A DNA stretch of 29,836 nt from Conidiobolus incongruus B7586 (Eukaryota > Entomophthoromycota > Entomophthoromycetes > Entomophthorales > Conidiobolaceae): contig JNEM01014318.1 of the NCBI GenBank assembly GCA_000697335.1, forward strand, positions 1-29,836, written 5' to 3'. Both the position numbers and the translations under genes were made by a program. The notes beneath the pieces were generated by a model, which worked only from the letters and a program-made list of their open reading frames with translations, was not told where the DNA came from and did no database searches. This document shows positions 11,180 to 22,602 of this stretch, piece after piece; position 1 is the stretch's first letter; each line of letters opens with the position of its first letter.

Positions 11180-13038
11180 ATTCTAATTATATTATTCATT
11201 TGTTTCAAGATTTTGATACCACAAATAATTAGAATTCAGGAATGAACCTATAGTGAATAGTTCAAGATTTTTAAAAGATGATAAAAGATTCTTTTTTATT
11301 CTCGTTTATTATTCTTCTGGAACCCATTCTAAAAATTAAATATATCATTAAACTTTTTAAAAAAATTAAATAAAATGATTGGATATATTACTAAAATTCT
11401 CAACAATTAAAAAAAATCATTGAATTCTTAAAATGAAATAAATCAGTAATATTAGAAAAGAAATTGAGTAAAAAACTAGTCAAAAATCAAATTCTTACTA
11501 TAAATTCTTAAAAATTTCCAGGTGTACGGATTTTGTGATAATAAATTCGACAAAATTATCCAATATAAAGAGACATATTAGCTGACAGATGGCAATATCG
11601 GTAAATATAATTAATCATTGACCAATTACTTATTGCTTTAAGTAAGTTATGAAATTTCTCTTTTAATTAAATTCTGTACTCCAAATCCCTGGTAGAAATC
11701 TATCAGTTCAAATTTGATGATATAAGTATTGAAAAGAGTGTTCTTGAGAGCTATCAATTCTCAATTTTAATATTCATAATTAATTGTTTATTACTAAAGT
11801 CCATTTCATCTTTAAACAAATAATCTTGGAATTCGACAACTTTTATCTACATCATATACTTAATACAAATATTACATTATATGCTGGAATCCTCCTGTTA
11901 TTTAATCATTATTTATTACGTTCAATAAATATTTATATATCAAAGTATGAGAGATATTAAGTAATGTTATAAGTTACATAAATAGGAAATTCATGAATTA
12001 AATATATAATATTTTAGAATATTATCATACCATTTGCACAAAGAATTTTTAATCGAAACATATTTGTTCTATTTAATAGCTTCAGAAACGAATTTGATAC
12101 GCAGCAGACTGGATGTTTAAAATAATCTCCAGATTAATCATTGGACAATTAGTTATATCTATATTTGATAGAATTCTTTATTTATACATAAAGTGATACA
12201 ATATTGACGATATTTAATCATCATCTTTTAAAATATTTTGTGATCGAAAGAGCTGAAAAATTGTAATTTGAAATTATAAATTGTTTAACAATTACATTAT
12301 ATATTCAATATTTTTAAATAATTGGTATTTGGAAATTATTGAAATGAAATGAAATGCAAAAAAGAAATATATGTCCTGTTTATTTAAAAGACTAATCATA
12401 TTAAAAAAATACAAAATGATGAACTTATAAATATATATTTTTGTCGCATTATATTATAATTAAATATATTTAAGAGACTGACAAACCAATAATGCATTAT
12501 CAGATGTTTGTATTAAGAAAGATGAATATATATTTAAATGACATCATAAACATCTTAATATAAATATAGGTTTGTTTGAGGAATTATAAAACCAATAATT
12601 AATATTCAACTTACTAGTTATGAGGTTTTTATTCTTTGAAAATTCAAATTAAATTGAAATTGCAAATATATTTGCAAAAATACAATATGATTGAATATAA
12701 AAAATGATAAAAATATAATTTTTACATTAATTACATTTTCATAAGTAAATTTTGTATTATTGTTAATTTATATACATATTTCAAATAGACATTAAAATTA
12801 GAATATGATTTATATTTTTGTTATCAAATAGGTCCAATTCAAAATTAATTGCTAGATATTATTATAGGTAAATTTGAAATTTTTGTTATTAAAAGGCATA
12901 AATATATAAAAACCATGATACTTAATTTTTAGTTAAATTTCAGAATTTTAGTTTTTGATCAAAATATATATTTCATACTTCCACTTTTATTTACTAATGA
13001 TACATTAAATTGAATACTTATAACTAATAATATTGGAT
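11180..13038. other. AT-rich intergenic region, no gene seen
   Basis: Both strands are full of stops and homopolymer runs. The first 50 bases resemble the sequence upstream of copy 1 and are probably old promoter. I see no repeat, RNA gene or coding relic in the rest. Confidence 0.55.
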
Positions 13039-14187
13039 TTATATATAATGATTATTATTTGTTTCAAAGTGATTCAATTTCAATCCCATTATATTACTAC
13101 TAATACTCGAGAATCGATTACCAATAAAGTATTTGCCAGTTTTTGCTAATTCCATTTCAGCAGCTAGTGAATGAGTTTGAGTCCAATTGATATATTTTTC
13201 TAATAATTCTAAATTTGGTTGAAATGTTAAGAATTTTAGTCCATGATCCTCTAAACTATTCTTCAAATTTGTAATTTCAGTGATATTTGCATTAGTTAAA
13301 AATAATACTTTAGTCACTGGTGTTTCTAATTGAGAATTAAATTGGATAATTTCAGAAACTACTCTATCTACTGAGGGATAACAGTGAGATTCATATGTTG
13401 TCCAATTGTTTCTAGGATAGTCTAGACGTTCTTCGTACAAGTTGCTAAAACTCCAGTTCATAATTTTATATTTGAATAAGTTCTTGCAATGGGTTTCAAA
13501 ATCTCCTCTTCGAAATTGAATACTTAAGTAGTGACCATCCTCCAGTTCATTTTTTCTCCTAAAGTCATCCACATTTCTCAATATCATATCAGAAAATTGA
13601 AAATTTGGTAGAACTAGTTGTTTAAACTCGTAAACCCAGTCCTTAAATCCTGACCGAGCATAGAAATCATAGGAAGGAAAGTGATCCAAAGCAATGCAAG
13701 GAGTATCTTGAGTTTCATTAAGATAATCTGTAAGATATTTCAATTCATCTTCTTCAAACCAACTCCTTCTAGGCAATTTTATATATTTCACATAACCTCC
13801 ACAAACCTTGTAAAATTGAGATAATTGAATAATTGGTATATTACTATAATATTTAGAACGGTTGACTAATTCTGAAATATTGGTCGGTTTGGCTAAAGGA
13901 GAGTCAAAAAGCCTTAATGAGGTTTCTACTAAACCTCGATTAGTTTTTAAGCATAGAATATTTAAAAACCAAAGCTGCTCTAATTGGTTGTTGAAGCCAC
14001 CAGGATTAAATATTACATGGATATATCCTTTTGGTAGTTCTTGGATATCTGTGTGTATTCGCAAGTTAAGTTGTGAATTGAGCTCGTCTAGAATCTCACT
14101 AGACCTATCGTAATTTAACCAGTATAATAAAATTACTACAACTGTTAACGAACATAATTTATTAAGAGTGATTTTAAAAAACTTCAT
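13039..14187 (-). CDS. O-fucosyltransferase-like glycosyltransferase, copy 3
   Basis: A 382-residue intronless type II membrane protein and close paralogue of copy 1. I count about three quarters identity over a 66-residue stretch around the RRGD motif. The anchor is at about 9-25. Motifs are NPGGFNNQLEQLW (61-73), QFRRGDF (224-230), FLTNAN (296-301) and FIGNRFSSISSN (354-365). Cysteines 79, 129, 164, 234 and 269 align with those of copies 1 and 4, which suggests conserved lumenal disulfides. The NIS sequon at 103 is also kept. The start is firm: MKFFKITLNK aligns with MKLLKITLNK of copy 1, and TATATAAA lies 38 nt upstream. All motifs expected for nucleotide-sugar binding are present, so the enzyme looks functional. 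The role is inferred as transfer of fucose, or a related sugar, onto secreted glycoproteins. Confidence 0.87.
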   Translation of the reverse strand: MKFFKITLNKLCSLTVVVILLYWLNYDRSSEILDELNSQLNLRIHTDIQELPKGYIHVIFNPGGFNNQLEQLWFLNILCLKTNRGLVETSLRLFDSPLAKPTNISELVNRSKYYSNIPIIQLSQFYKVCGGYVKYIKLPRRSWFEEDELKYLTDYLNETQDTPCIALDHFPSYDFYARSGFKDWVYEFKQLVLPNFQFSDMILRNVDDFRRKNELEDGHYLSIQFRRGDFETHCKNLFKYKIMNWSFSNLYEERLDYPRNNWTTYESHCYPSVDRVVSEIIQFNSQLETPVTKVLFLTNANITEITNLKNSLEDHGLKFLTFQPNLELLEKYINWTQTHSLAAEMELAKTGKYFIGNRFSSISSNIMGLKLNHFETNNNHYI

Positions 14188-14224
14188 TCTTAATTATTTT
14201 CAAATTTAAATATTATTGTGTACA

Positions 14225-14232
14225 TTTATATA
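14225..14232 (-). promoter_or_regulatory. TATA-like box of copy 3
   Basis: TATATAAA on the minus strand, 38 nt before the ATG at 14187, matching the spacing in copies 1 and 2. Confidence 0.45.
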
Positions 14233-14916
14233 TTTATTCAATATAATACATTAATGGATCAATCTTAAAACCCTTTGAATTTTATAAAAATATTTTAATT
14301 GATACATAATTAATTGAATTAGTAAAACTTGCTATAATTTATTTAATTATCAGATTCAAAAAGGCAATAGAATCCAAATTTTTTAACTATGATTAAATTT
14401 AATACATTGTTTTATTTATAAAATTAACAATGGATAGAAATATAGGAGGTTTTTAAATAGTTTTTTTACTAAAAAGATTTGAATAGAAAATTAGTTTGTT
14501 AAATGAGAAATATTTCGCATTAAGTAGTTATCAAGAATATGTTTGACATATACTTTGTAACCTTGAACGATAATAGTTTGCTGGAAAATGATGTTGGTTA
14601 CACAAGTGGGTGTTAGCGGCGTATAATGAAATATAAAATAATTATAGATATGTAGTGGTGATTAAATAATGTAATTATCTGAATTTGACATATATTATTT
14701 CTTCAGTTTAATATTATATAAAATTATTATTTAATATAATATTAAGATCATTTACGCCCTCCTATTTAAAGATATTCATTTATTTAATTAAATGTATTTG
14801 ATATTTAGTCTTAATAACTGAATTTAATAAAAAGTATTACTTAGTTTGTATATAGATATTTTGATGTGTTAAAGTCGTTGATTGATTCGATTCATAGTTT
14901 TAAATTTAAAAATATA
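14233..14916. other. intergenic, no gene seen
   Basis: Mostly AT-rich. A small patch at about 14540-14630 has more G/C (for example GTGGGTGTTAGCGGCG), but no open frame there is long enough to interpret. It may belong to the debris field that continues to about 16.6 kb. Confidence 0.45.
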
Positions 14917-15123
14917 TCAAGTACTCGATAATGCTGGCTGAGTCAAGATAGTCAGATCACTGATTCCGGGTGTGGATAGTACATCCAGGACCAGGCGGAC
15001 GAGTTGTGGTGCATACATAGCCAGCTGAGTAGCTAGCATGGTGCGCGAGTTGGGCGAATATACCATTGTATGTGATTCGACGATGATTAACTGACCTGAA
15101 TTCATTTCGATCAAATGATGCAA
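14917..15123 (-). CDS. short open frame of unknown family, probable fragment
   Basis: A 68-codon frame in a patch clearly richer in G/C than its flanks, with mixed codon use rather than A/T-ending codons. The core RTMLATQLAMYAPQLVRLVL resembles RVRLATQLVAAAPHIVGRVL in the open frame at 27925-28167. Both fit R..LATQL...AP..V..VL..L.TP at the same distance from their first Met, so they appear to be the same family. No catalytic motif, signal peptide or membrane segment is visible. It ends abruptly as the sequence turns AT-rich, so this is probably the front of a longer protein. Similar fragments near LTR-like sequence make the start of a retroelement protein possible, but a host gene fragment is equally open. 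Confidence 0.4.
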   Translation of the reverse strand: MHHLIEMNSGQLIIVESHTMVYSPNSRTMLATQLAMYAPQLVRLVLDVLSTPGISDLTILTQPALSST

Positions 15124-15267
15124 TTAGAATGGATAAATTAACTTCAAATAAATTAGTTTTTAACTGTGTTGTATTTCAAAATTAATCATCTCTTCCAGTT
15201 TGATAGCTAAACCAATATTATTTCTATTTTAAGCTGACTTTGTCAGTCTATAATTGAAGGATACTCT

Positions 15268-15800
15268 TTGTTCTCTTTATTTTCTTTATTAGATTTTATC
15301 CAAATCCCATATCATTCATTGATTCAATTATTTAAACCCAACAGTGATAAAGATAGAGAAGGAGTTTTTTTCTTTTGGATATTCTGCTACGACGCCTCAA
15401 CAGTAAGTTTTCAAACCTACAGTCCCGATACGTTAAAGAGCAGGATTAATAAATAATTTACTAAATCATATTTTGAGTACTTTTCTAACTACGATCTTTA
15501 TTTATAAAACTTAATATAAAACACAACAACTGTAATATTTTTATTTATGCCTTAAGGTAGAACCATAACTGGTGAATCTAGCATCGGATTCTCTTTCTAA
15601 CGCCAGAACTTTCTTATTACTTTTATGGCCTATGCCCTTCTATTTGAATCCATAGACTCATCTATCCAGTCACCTTCATTGGGTGCATAATTTGATATTC
15701 AGGGTGAACATGGTTTCCAGTTCACCTCGTCAGCTGGTTTAGGGAAGTGTTCTCATCAACCTGCATTGGTTCGACGGGTTGTCAAATCGACAACCTTAAC
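15268..15800 (-). pseudogene. interrupted coding relic, possibly retroelement-derived
   Basis: This patch is less AT-rich than its surroundings. Between about 15541 and 15800 the minus strand reads as plausible protein in short open pieces, for example NYAPNEGDWIDESMDSNRRA and KENPMLDSPVMVLP, interrupted several times. It looks like an old coding sequence that no longer works. The plus strand of the same patch, and a 62-codon plus-strand frame at 15268-15456, also contain readable pieces, so the strand is not certain. The gag-like charged composition and the LTR-like unit nearby suggest a retroelement fossil. I do not recognise the family, and no protease, reverse transcriptase or integrase motif is visible. 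Confidence 0.3.
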
Positions 15801-16264
15801 AAAGTGCTGGAATATTATTTAAAATTATAGTAAAATTTAGTATTTTTGTATACTTTTTTCAATATAATTCTTTGTTTTAATCGATTGTCAACATACTTTA
15901 TTTCAGTAATTATAAGAAAAGTACCTCCATTTAATAATGGATTTTTGAACACTACTTTATAAATAAAAGATTCGATATTAAGTAAATTGATTATATTAAT
16001 TATCATTATATATAATTCATCAAAAATAAAAGAGACAAAATATAGAATGTCAAAGTGTATTAATACTATGGATTTAAACTATAAAAATTTAATATCTGAT
16101 TATAAATTCAACAAATATCAAGTCTATAGCAACAATTTCTCAAGTTAAGAAAACTATACTACTCTTCTTAGAATCATTTTCATAATTAAATTGCAAATCA
16201 GAAATCTGCTACTATTAATCAAATTAATATTGTAGTTTCTCTATGGGTATTATGAATGGCATAA

Positions 16265-16563
16265 TGTGAGAGGCAATGGCTATTACTGTTACCTAATAGT
16301 AGGTAAGTTTATTTGAGGATTTATTGGTTAAAGTGGTGTTTGGAATAATGCTTGGTTAAGCATTGAAAGCCATTGGATTGAGTCATTAAGACTGATCCTT
16401 ATATAAGAAAGTTGTCAGGGATTGGTAGTGCTTCAATGTGTAAAGGTTACTTTCAATATGACAACATGTGTTGTAAGTAATAGTCAAATAAGCTAAAGGC
16501 TCCTTACAGAATAGAAACCCGAGGCTAGAAATGGTATCAACGGTAACAATTTGGGATCTCACA
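16265..16563. mobile_element. LTR-like unit, probably a solo LTR fossil
   Basis: A 299-bp patch, less AT-rich than both flanks. It begins TGTGAGA and ends TCTCACA, a perfect 7-bp terminal inverted repeat with the TG...CA edges typical of LTRs. Inside are a palindromic TATA motif (CTTATATAAG near 16400) and a 7-bp-arm hairpin, TTACCTA/TAGGTAA at 16289-16306. I see no matching second LTR in the window and no clear 5-bp target duplication, so if it is an LTR it is solo or very old. Orientation is unclear because the TATA motif is symmetric. A small non-autonomous element with short terminal inverted repeats is an alternative. Confidence 0.4.
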
Positions 16564-19500
16564 ATATATTAAATTATGACCAAGTCGTTTAATTTAAATG
16601 AGATTGAAGTTTGAAAAATTTATCAATTTCTGTATCTGACATATAATTTGAGTCAAGTTTAGCACTATATGAGAAAAATGAATTAAAACATTATTTTAAT
16701 GAAATATAATTTTTTTATAAAAAGATATTTGATATTATGTAAAGATTGAATTTTTATTATAATTTTGGTATATATATATTTACATATATAACTATAACAA
16801 AATATTAAAAATGAATTGATAAAATAATCAATAATCAACATATAAAATAAAATATATATTGTTTGTGAGTTTGTTGTTATATAAATCATTTTAAAATTTT
16901 AATCTTTATTCTTGTTCTAAAGCGATTAATAATGCTTTTTAAAATTAGTGAAATTATTTAAAATAATAACTGATGACTAATTTTGAAATTTATAACAATT
17001 ATTACAAATAAAATTTAACTCATCATTATATACAATTTTCGTTGATTATTTTAATTATGATTTAGGTATATTTTATACCCATTGTTAATTTTGGTATGTA
17101 TCATATTTATATTGAATTATTGTATTGGTAATTTAATATAATTTATTAACTTACATACTTAAACTTCATTCAATAAATATAAAAAGTTTAATAATATAAT
17201 AAAACAATTTAATATTAGCCATATATTAAAGTTTTTTATCAGATAATTTATATTTTTTAAATTGAAATTAATCCTATTAATGTATTTTATCTATTTAATA
17301 AATGACTATTTTTAATATATAAATCGTAAAAACAACTTGTTTTCTAATAACATTTTAGCTTTTAATATTAACATAATCTAATATAATTTTACTATGAATA
17401 TAAAATTTTTCATTTGAAATTTATATAAGTTAAATGATATTATGAATTTGATTTATTTGAAGTAAAACCATATTAATAAATATTTATAAATATTTTGCCA
17501 TATATTATATCATGTAATTACATATATTGTCTTTAATGTTATGTAAAACTTATCGTTCTAATATTGTAAATATATTTTTTAAATAAATTATTATAAAATA
17601 ATATATAATTTTAATAATTTTAAAAATATTTATAAAATAAAAAAATCACTTGAAATTAAATTGGGATATAACTTTATTATAAATCTTTGTAAGGATCTTA
17701 ATATTTGAAGATATATTAATTTTAAAAAATATATTATAATTGATTTTTTAAATAATCCCTTTTTTACTATCTTATTCTCTTATTATTAATTTATTTATAA
17801 AATCTCTTATTATTTTAAATATTTCAAGAATAAGCAATAATATAATTTATATTATTATGATTAATAATTTTCCAATATATTTTAAATTTGTTTTAATATA
17901 TTAGATAAAATTATTGAAAATTTTTTTGCTTTTTATTAATTTTATTTTAAATCAATAAATATTTATTTTTAAAATTTTTGATTTTTTGAAACTTATTATT
18001 AGTTTTAAAAAAATTATTTAAAAAATAATTAGAGGAATATATATTTTAAAAAAATATAAATAATTATATAATATTTTTTATCAAAAATCTAAAACTTAAA
18101 AATCTATTATTTAATTTAACTATATCAAACCAGATAATTATTATCCAAAGTTTTTTATATTAATATTAATAAATTTTAGCTATAAATTTCCTAAACTATT
18201 TAATATTAATAATTAACTATTTATTGTTATAAAGGCTATTTTAAAACTTAAAAACAAATTATCATATTTCAATTAAAATTTAGAAGTTTAATTTTATTAT
18301 TTTTTTAATTATTATTATAATACTAAAGATATAAAAAAATACCCCATATGTTTTTATTAAAAAATTTAAATAAATTAAATATTAATTATATAAATATATA
18401 ATATATAAATCAAAGCTTAGATTTATTAATAAATATATATAATAAGTTTGTTATGAAATACAAAAATAAAAAAATATATTTATTATATCTAATTAAAATC
18501 AATTTTAATACAATTAAATATTAGCTTTATTTAACACAATATTGTAATATATAAATCATGGTTCTTTGTATAATTTTTAATTAAAATAAAATCAAAATAC
18601 TAGATTCAATTAATATAATACCTTTTATAAATTCCAAAAACTAAGTATTTTATTTAAAAGTAACTATCAATTATTATAGAAAAATAATATATCATATTTT
18701 ATAAAATATTTAGAATTAAGTTGATTATTAATAGAGCTTAAATATCTTTTAAATAAAAAACTTTTAATTGATGATTTTATTATATAATAAGGATACCTAT
18801 TATTTTATATAATCATTGAAAATATGTCAAGCTAAAGTTATAATAGATTTTTTATATAAAAATTGGAAAAAATATATTTGGTATATTCACCATATTATAG
18901 AATATATAATTAAAATTTTTTATATAAATATAAGATAAACTTAGAGGAAAGATAATTTTCGTAAACAAAATAATTAATTTAATAAATAATATTTTTGAAA
19001 TTTTAATTAAAAAACAGATTATTAAGATATTAGAAAATTATCAGAAATATACCAAATAGGTATTAATAATAATGGAGAATATTGATTTTCGATTATATAT
19101 TTATATTTATTAATTCTTTCAATGAAATATTTATTGATATTTTTTTTGATATAAGTTTTTATTAAATATATAATAATATAATTTAAAATATTCCAAATTT
19201 TAACCTATTTTATAACAAAAAACTATTTTTTTAAATTTGTTATATATGAGTTCCATGCTTGATATTAACATTTGATAAATAAGATAATTTAGAATTTGCA
19301 AATTAATTTAATATGATAACTATCCTTAATAATAAATATAATGTTACTTATTTTAATTTTTATCAAATATTATAATTTTTTAAGCTTAAGGTTATCCTTA
19401 TCAATATTATATTATATATTAATATTATTGCTTTTAAAATAAATATTTAAATTAATATATTCAAGTTTTATCTAAATTTAATAATATATTAAATTAGTTA

Positions 19501-19997
19501 TATTATTAATAATTTAAATCTTCCTTAATAATATATTGGCTTTATTATCCATTATTATTATAATTATCTATTTTTTGACTAAATAAATAAATTATACTTA
19601 ATATGATATATAAAATAAAATACAATCATAATATGTTTAAAAGTTCTTTTTATATAAAGGCTATTAAATTATTATAATAAAAAATAAATTAAATTATAAA
19701 TAAAAAAATATTAGATCAAAAATAAAAATATTATATAAAAAAAGTAAAACCAAAATTTAATAATTATATATTTTTTTAATATATCAAAATGAAATTAGAC
19801 AAAAAGATTAATATATCTTTTAAAAATTATGGTTTATATAATTAATTTCAAATAAAGAATTATATTGATAATAACTTATTATTAAATTATTATAATAGAA
19901 ATATATATTCTAATCAAAAACTTGCCAATTATTAAAAATATCAAAAATTCAAAATATTAAAAAAATTATAATTTTGTTATATTTAATAATTTTGACA

Positions 19998-19998
<1 letters not shown>

Positions 19999-20034
<36 letters not shown>
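19999..20034. repeat. (TA)n dinucleotide run with small interruption
   Basis: A TA-repeat tract broken by one short AAA interruption, inside the AT-extreme block. Such tracts can form cruciforms, but nothing else marks the site. Confidence 0.85.
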
Positions 20035-20040
<6 letters not shown>

Positions 20041-21319
20041 ATTGAACATAAATATCCAAATGATTTTGAATATTAAATATATAGATTAATTTGAAATATA
20101 TAATAAATTTAAAGATAAATAAATATAATATACAATTAATATAAAAAATTTTTATTAGAGAAATATATAACAGGGTGAACTAATAAATTATAGTTAGTAA
20201 TAATAGAAGAGTAAACTCACCTATTAAAAGGAATCCCTAAAAAAGATATAGAATATTAGGCAAACAGCCAAAAAGGTTAACAAAATATAAAAGAAAAAGT
20301 AAAATTAAAGTTAATAGAATTGAGGAGAATATCTATTTAGGAAAGTTAAATAATTTAAATATTCCAAACATATTGAAAGGATACTTATAATATGGAATTT
20401 CTAGAATAATACAAGTTCTTGGGCTAGATGTTAAAATTTCACCATCAGTAAATATAAAAATACATATATCTAATAATAAAAATTTTACATAATAAATCAA
20501 AGCATGAATAATAATAAATTAAATTATAAGGTAAAATAAATTTAAATTGATAGTTACAAAGTATTATTTATTTTTGAAATATATACAATGATTCAACAAC
20601 GCCTCTAAATCAGTAGGCGTCAAATAAAAAAGTTATATAATTTCAAGTAAATATTATATAATATTGTTTTTCAGCTTTATCATTGATATATAAAATAAAT
20701 TAAATCAAACTTGAGAAACTGATATATATATTACTTTTCATTATAATATATTATGTGTATTATTCCATAAAAATTATTTTTATTAATTTTGAATGGTATC
20801 ATTGAGAATAATACTAATTATTAAAATAATACTTTGAATAAAATTATATGTATATTATGCGATTTGTGCATGTTAAAATTGATTGACAATAATATAGAGA
20901 AAACAATGGTCTATTTTTCATATTAAAATAAATAATAATTAAAAATACCGAAATTTCTAATTTTATATAATAATATATTTTGTTATTTTATTTTCATTAA
21001 TATTTTAACCTTTTTTAAAAAATTTTACAAAATCTTTTAAACCCTCAATATACTTTTATCTACCCGAATACTCTTAATTAGTCAATTTTCAATCAGGATA
21101 AAATCATATACCCATTTTGATTAAATAAATTTCCTCAATCAAAAATAGAGGGTCGAATAATGATATAATGATATAAATCTTATCCACAATTTTGATTGAA
21201 GATTTGAATAGTTTTGATAATTTAAAAAAATTTATTTATAGATAAAACAAAAAACTTTATTGAAAAATGATTAATTAGTTAGTATAGAAGTAAAGAATTA
21301 TATTTAATAAATAATACAA

Positions 21320-21339
21320 ATATATATATATATATATAT
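21320..21339. repeat. (AT)n microsatellite just 3' of copy 4
   Basis: An uninterrupted AT run of about ten units. It lies within some 30 bp of the stop codon of the glycosyltransferase copy 4 and is therefore probably in its 3' untranslated region. Confidence 0.85.
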
Positions 21340-21350
21340 TCAATCTTTAA

Positions 21351-22499
21351 TCATATAAATCTATTATTTTCCTTTTTAAAATTTTCGAATTTTAGGGCCA
21401 TGATATTACTGGAAATACTCGAGTGACGATTCCCCAAAAAGTACTTGGCATGTTCAGCTAATAATAGTTCAGTCATCATTGAGTGAGTCGATGTCCACAA
21501 TCTATCATTCGGTACAAGTGTCATATTGGGTGCAAATCGCAGCATTTCGAGATTCTGACGACGTAATCCACGATCCAATTTTGATATTTCTTTTGAGTCA
21601 GCATTAGTTAAAAATAGGATTTGATTAATTTTTGGATTGATAAAATTTACAAACTCTGAAATTTTTACAAGCACCTCATCTATAGTAGGATAACACTGGG
21701 ATTTAAATTCTGCCCAGTTTTTGGGGTAATACAATGTATCATCATAGATGAAATTAAACGCCCAATTCATTTGTCCAATACTAAATAAGTACTCGCAGTG
21801 TGAAGCGAAATCACCACGTCGTAATTGGACTGCTAAGTATTCACCAAGAGTTAAATTGTAATTGGATATATAGGAATCATATTGGATAGTAATTAAATCG
21901 GAAAATTTAAAATCTTTAATCACCATTTGTGTGAGCTGAGGGATCCAGTTGACAAAGTGAGGACTTCTGTAAAAATTATATGGGGGAAATTGACCTACCA
22001 CTACACAGGGACCCAAATTATTTTTGAGGTTAGTTATCCAATCTTTAACTTCGTCATAGTCCTTATAATGTTCGTCGAATGGAAAGTTGATATACTGAAT
22101 AAAAGGTCCACAATACTTGTAAAACTGGGTCGTTGACACAGTTGGCAAATCTTTGAGAAATTCGTCTCTATCTATGAATTCTGAGATATTGAGGCGCTTT
22201 GAGTAGTAACTGTCATCCACCCTGATATCCTCCTCAACCCAACCACGCCCTGAAAGTTGGCATATCAGCTTGGTGAACCATAGCTGCTCCAACTGATTGT
22301 TCAATCCTCCAGGATTCCAACTAACATAAATATAACCTTTAGGAGGAGGATACAGTACCTTTGAGTGCAAAACAGGATTCAGTGTTTGATTCAACAAATT
22401 GAGATAATAATCACTGGAATTAAAATAAATCCTATATAGAATAACAATACCAACTATACAAAAGCAACATCGATTCAAATTAAATATTGATGTATTCAT
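21351..22499 (-). CDS. O-fucosyltransferase-like glycosyltransferase, copy 4 (divergent)
   Basis: A 382-residue intronless type II membrane protein and the most divergent intact member. The anchor is at about 9-25. Motifs are NPGGLNNQLEQLW (62-74), QLRRGDF (225-231), FLTNAD (296-301) and FLGNRHSSISSN (354-365). Cysteines 80, 130, 165, 235 and 269 and the NIS sequon at 104 match the other copies. The NWS sequon present in copies 1 and 3 reads NWA here. All nucleotide-sugar motifs are intact, so it should be active, perhaps on a different acceptor. It uses visibly more G/C in its codons than copies 1 and 3 (for example the stretch around 22200-22350), which suggests an older or differently constrained gene. 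It is set apart from the rest of the array by the AT-extreme block. Donor sugar is inferred. Confidence 0.87.
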   Translation of the reverse strand: MNTSIFNLNRCCFCIVGIVILYRIYFNSSDYYLNLLNQTLNPVLHSKVLYPPPKGYIYVSWNPGGLNNQLEQLWFTKLICQLSGRGWVEEDIRVDDSYYSKRLNISEFIDRDEFLKDLPTVSTTQFYKYCGPFIQYINFPFDEHYKDYDEVKDWITNLKNNLGPCVVVGQFPPYNFYRSPHFVNWIPQLTQMVIKDFKFSDLITIQYDSYISNYNLTLGEYLAVQLRRGDFASHCEYLFSIGQMNWAFNFIYDDTLYYPKNWAEFKSQCYPTIDEVLVKISEFVNFINPKINQILFLTNADSKEISKLDRGLRRQNLEMLRFAPNMTLVPNDRLWTSTHSMMTELLLAEHAKYFLGNRHSSISSNIMALKFENFKKENNRFI

Positions 22500-22513
22500 G
22501 ATTTAAAACTCTA

Positions 22514-22521
22514 TTTATATA
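22514..22521 (-). promoter_or_regulatory. TATA-like octamer near copy 4 start
   Basis: TATATAAA on the minus strand, but only 15 nt before the ATG at 22499. This is too close for a normal TATA box unless initiation is unusual. It may be coincidence; the 38-40 nt spacing of the other three copies is not kept. Confidence 0.2.
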
Positions 22522-22602
22522 ATTTTCATTTAAATCAAAATTAATTATATTTAACAATGGGCTAAAGAGAGACATTAAGTATTATTTTATATTAGAATTT
22601 TA

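Larger units (their letters stand above)
16890..21350. other. extremely AT-rich block without genes
   Basis: About 4.4 kb of nearly pure A/T sequence with stops in every frame, clearly more extreme than the intergenic DNA elsewhere in the window. Only about 20160-20450 shows somewhat more G/C; there the minus strand reads as short protein-like pieces (for example LTSSPRTCIILEIPYYKYPF) that I cannot assign. Possible explanations are repeats eroded by C-to-T mutation, or a structural AT-rich region of the chromosome. The simple repeats at 19999-20034 and 21320-21339 lie inside it. Confidence 0.55.

Noticed and set aside
13862-14113. Plus-strand open frame of 83 codons
   Set aside because: It is antisense to copy 3 within its conserved N-terminal region.
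15395-15425. GTAAGT...CTACAG as a tiny intron
   Set aside because: The gap would be about 21 bases, too short for a spliceosomal intron.
15763-15775. GGTTCGAC, resembling a tRNA B-box
   Set aside because: The following bases do not fit the B-box, and no acceptor or anticodon stem can be drawn around it.
15815-16006. Minus-strand open frame of 63 codons
   Set aside because: The peptide is Ile/Asn/Lys-rich with no composition change from its AT-rich surroundings.
16683-16889. Minus-strand open frame of 68 codons rich in Ile and Tyr
   Set aside because: It looks membrane-like only because AT-rich codons encode Ile, Tyr and Phe; no charged or conserved pattern is present.
21927-22136. Plus-strand open frame of 69 codons
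   Set aside because: It is antisense to copy 4.
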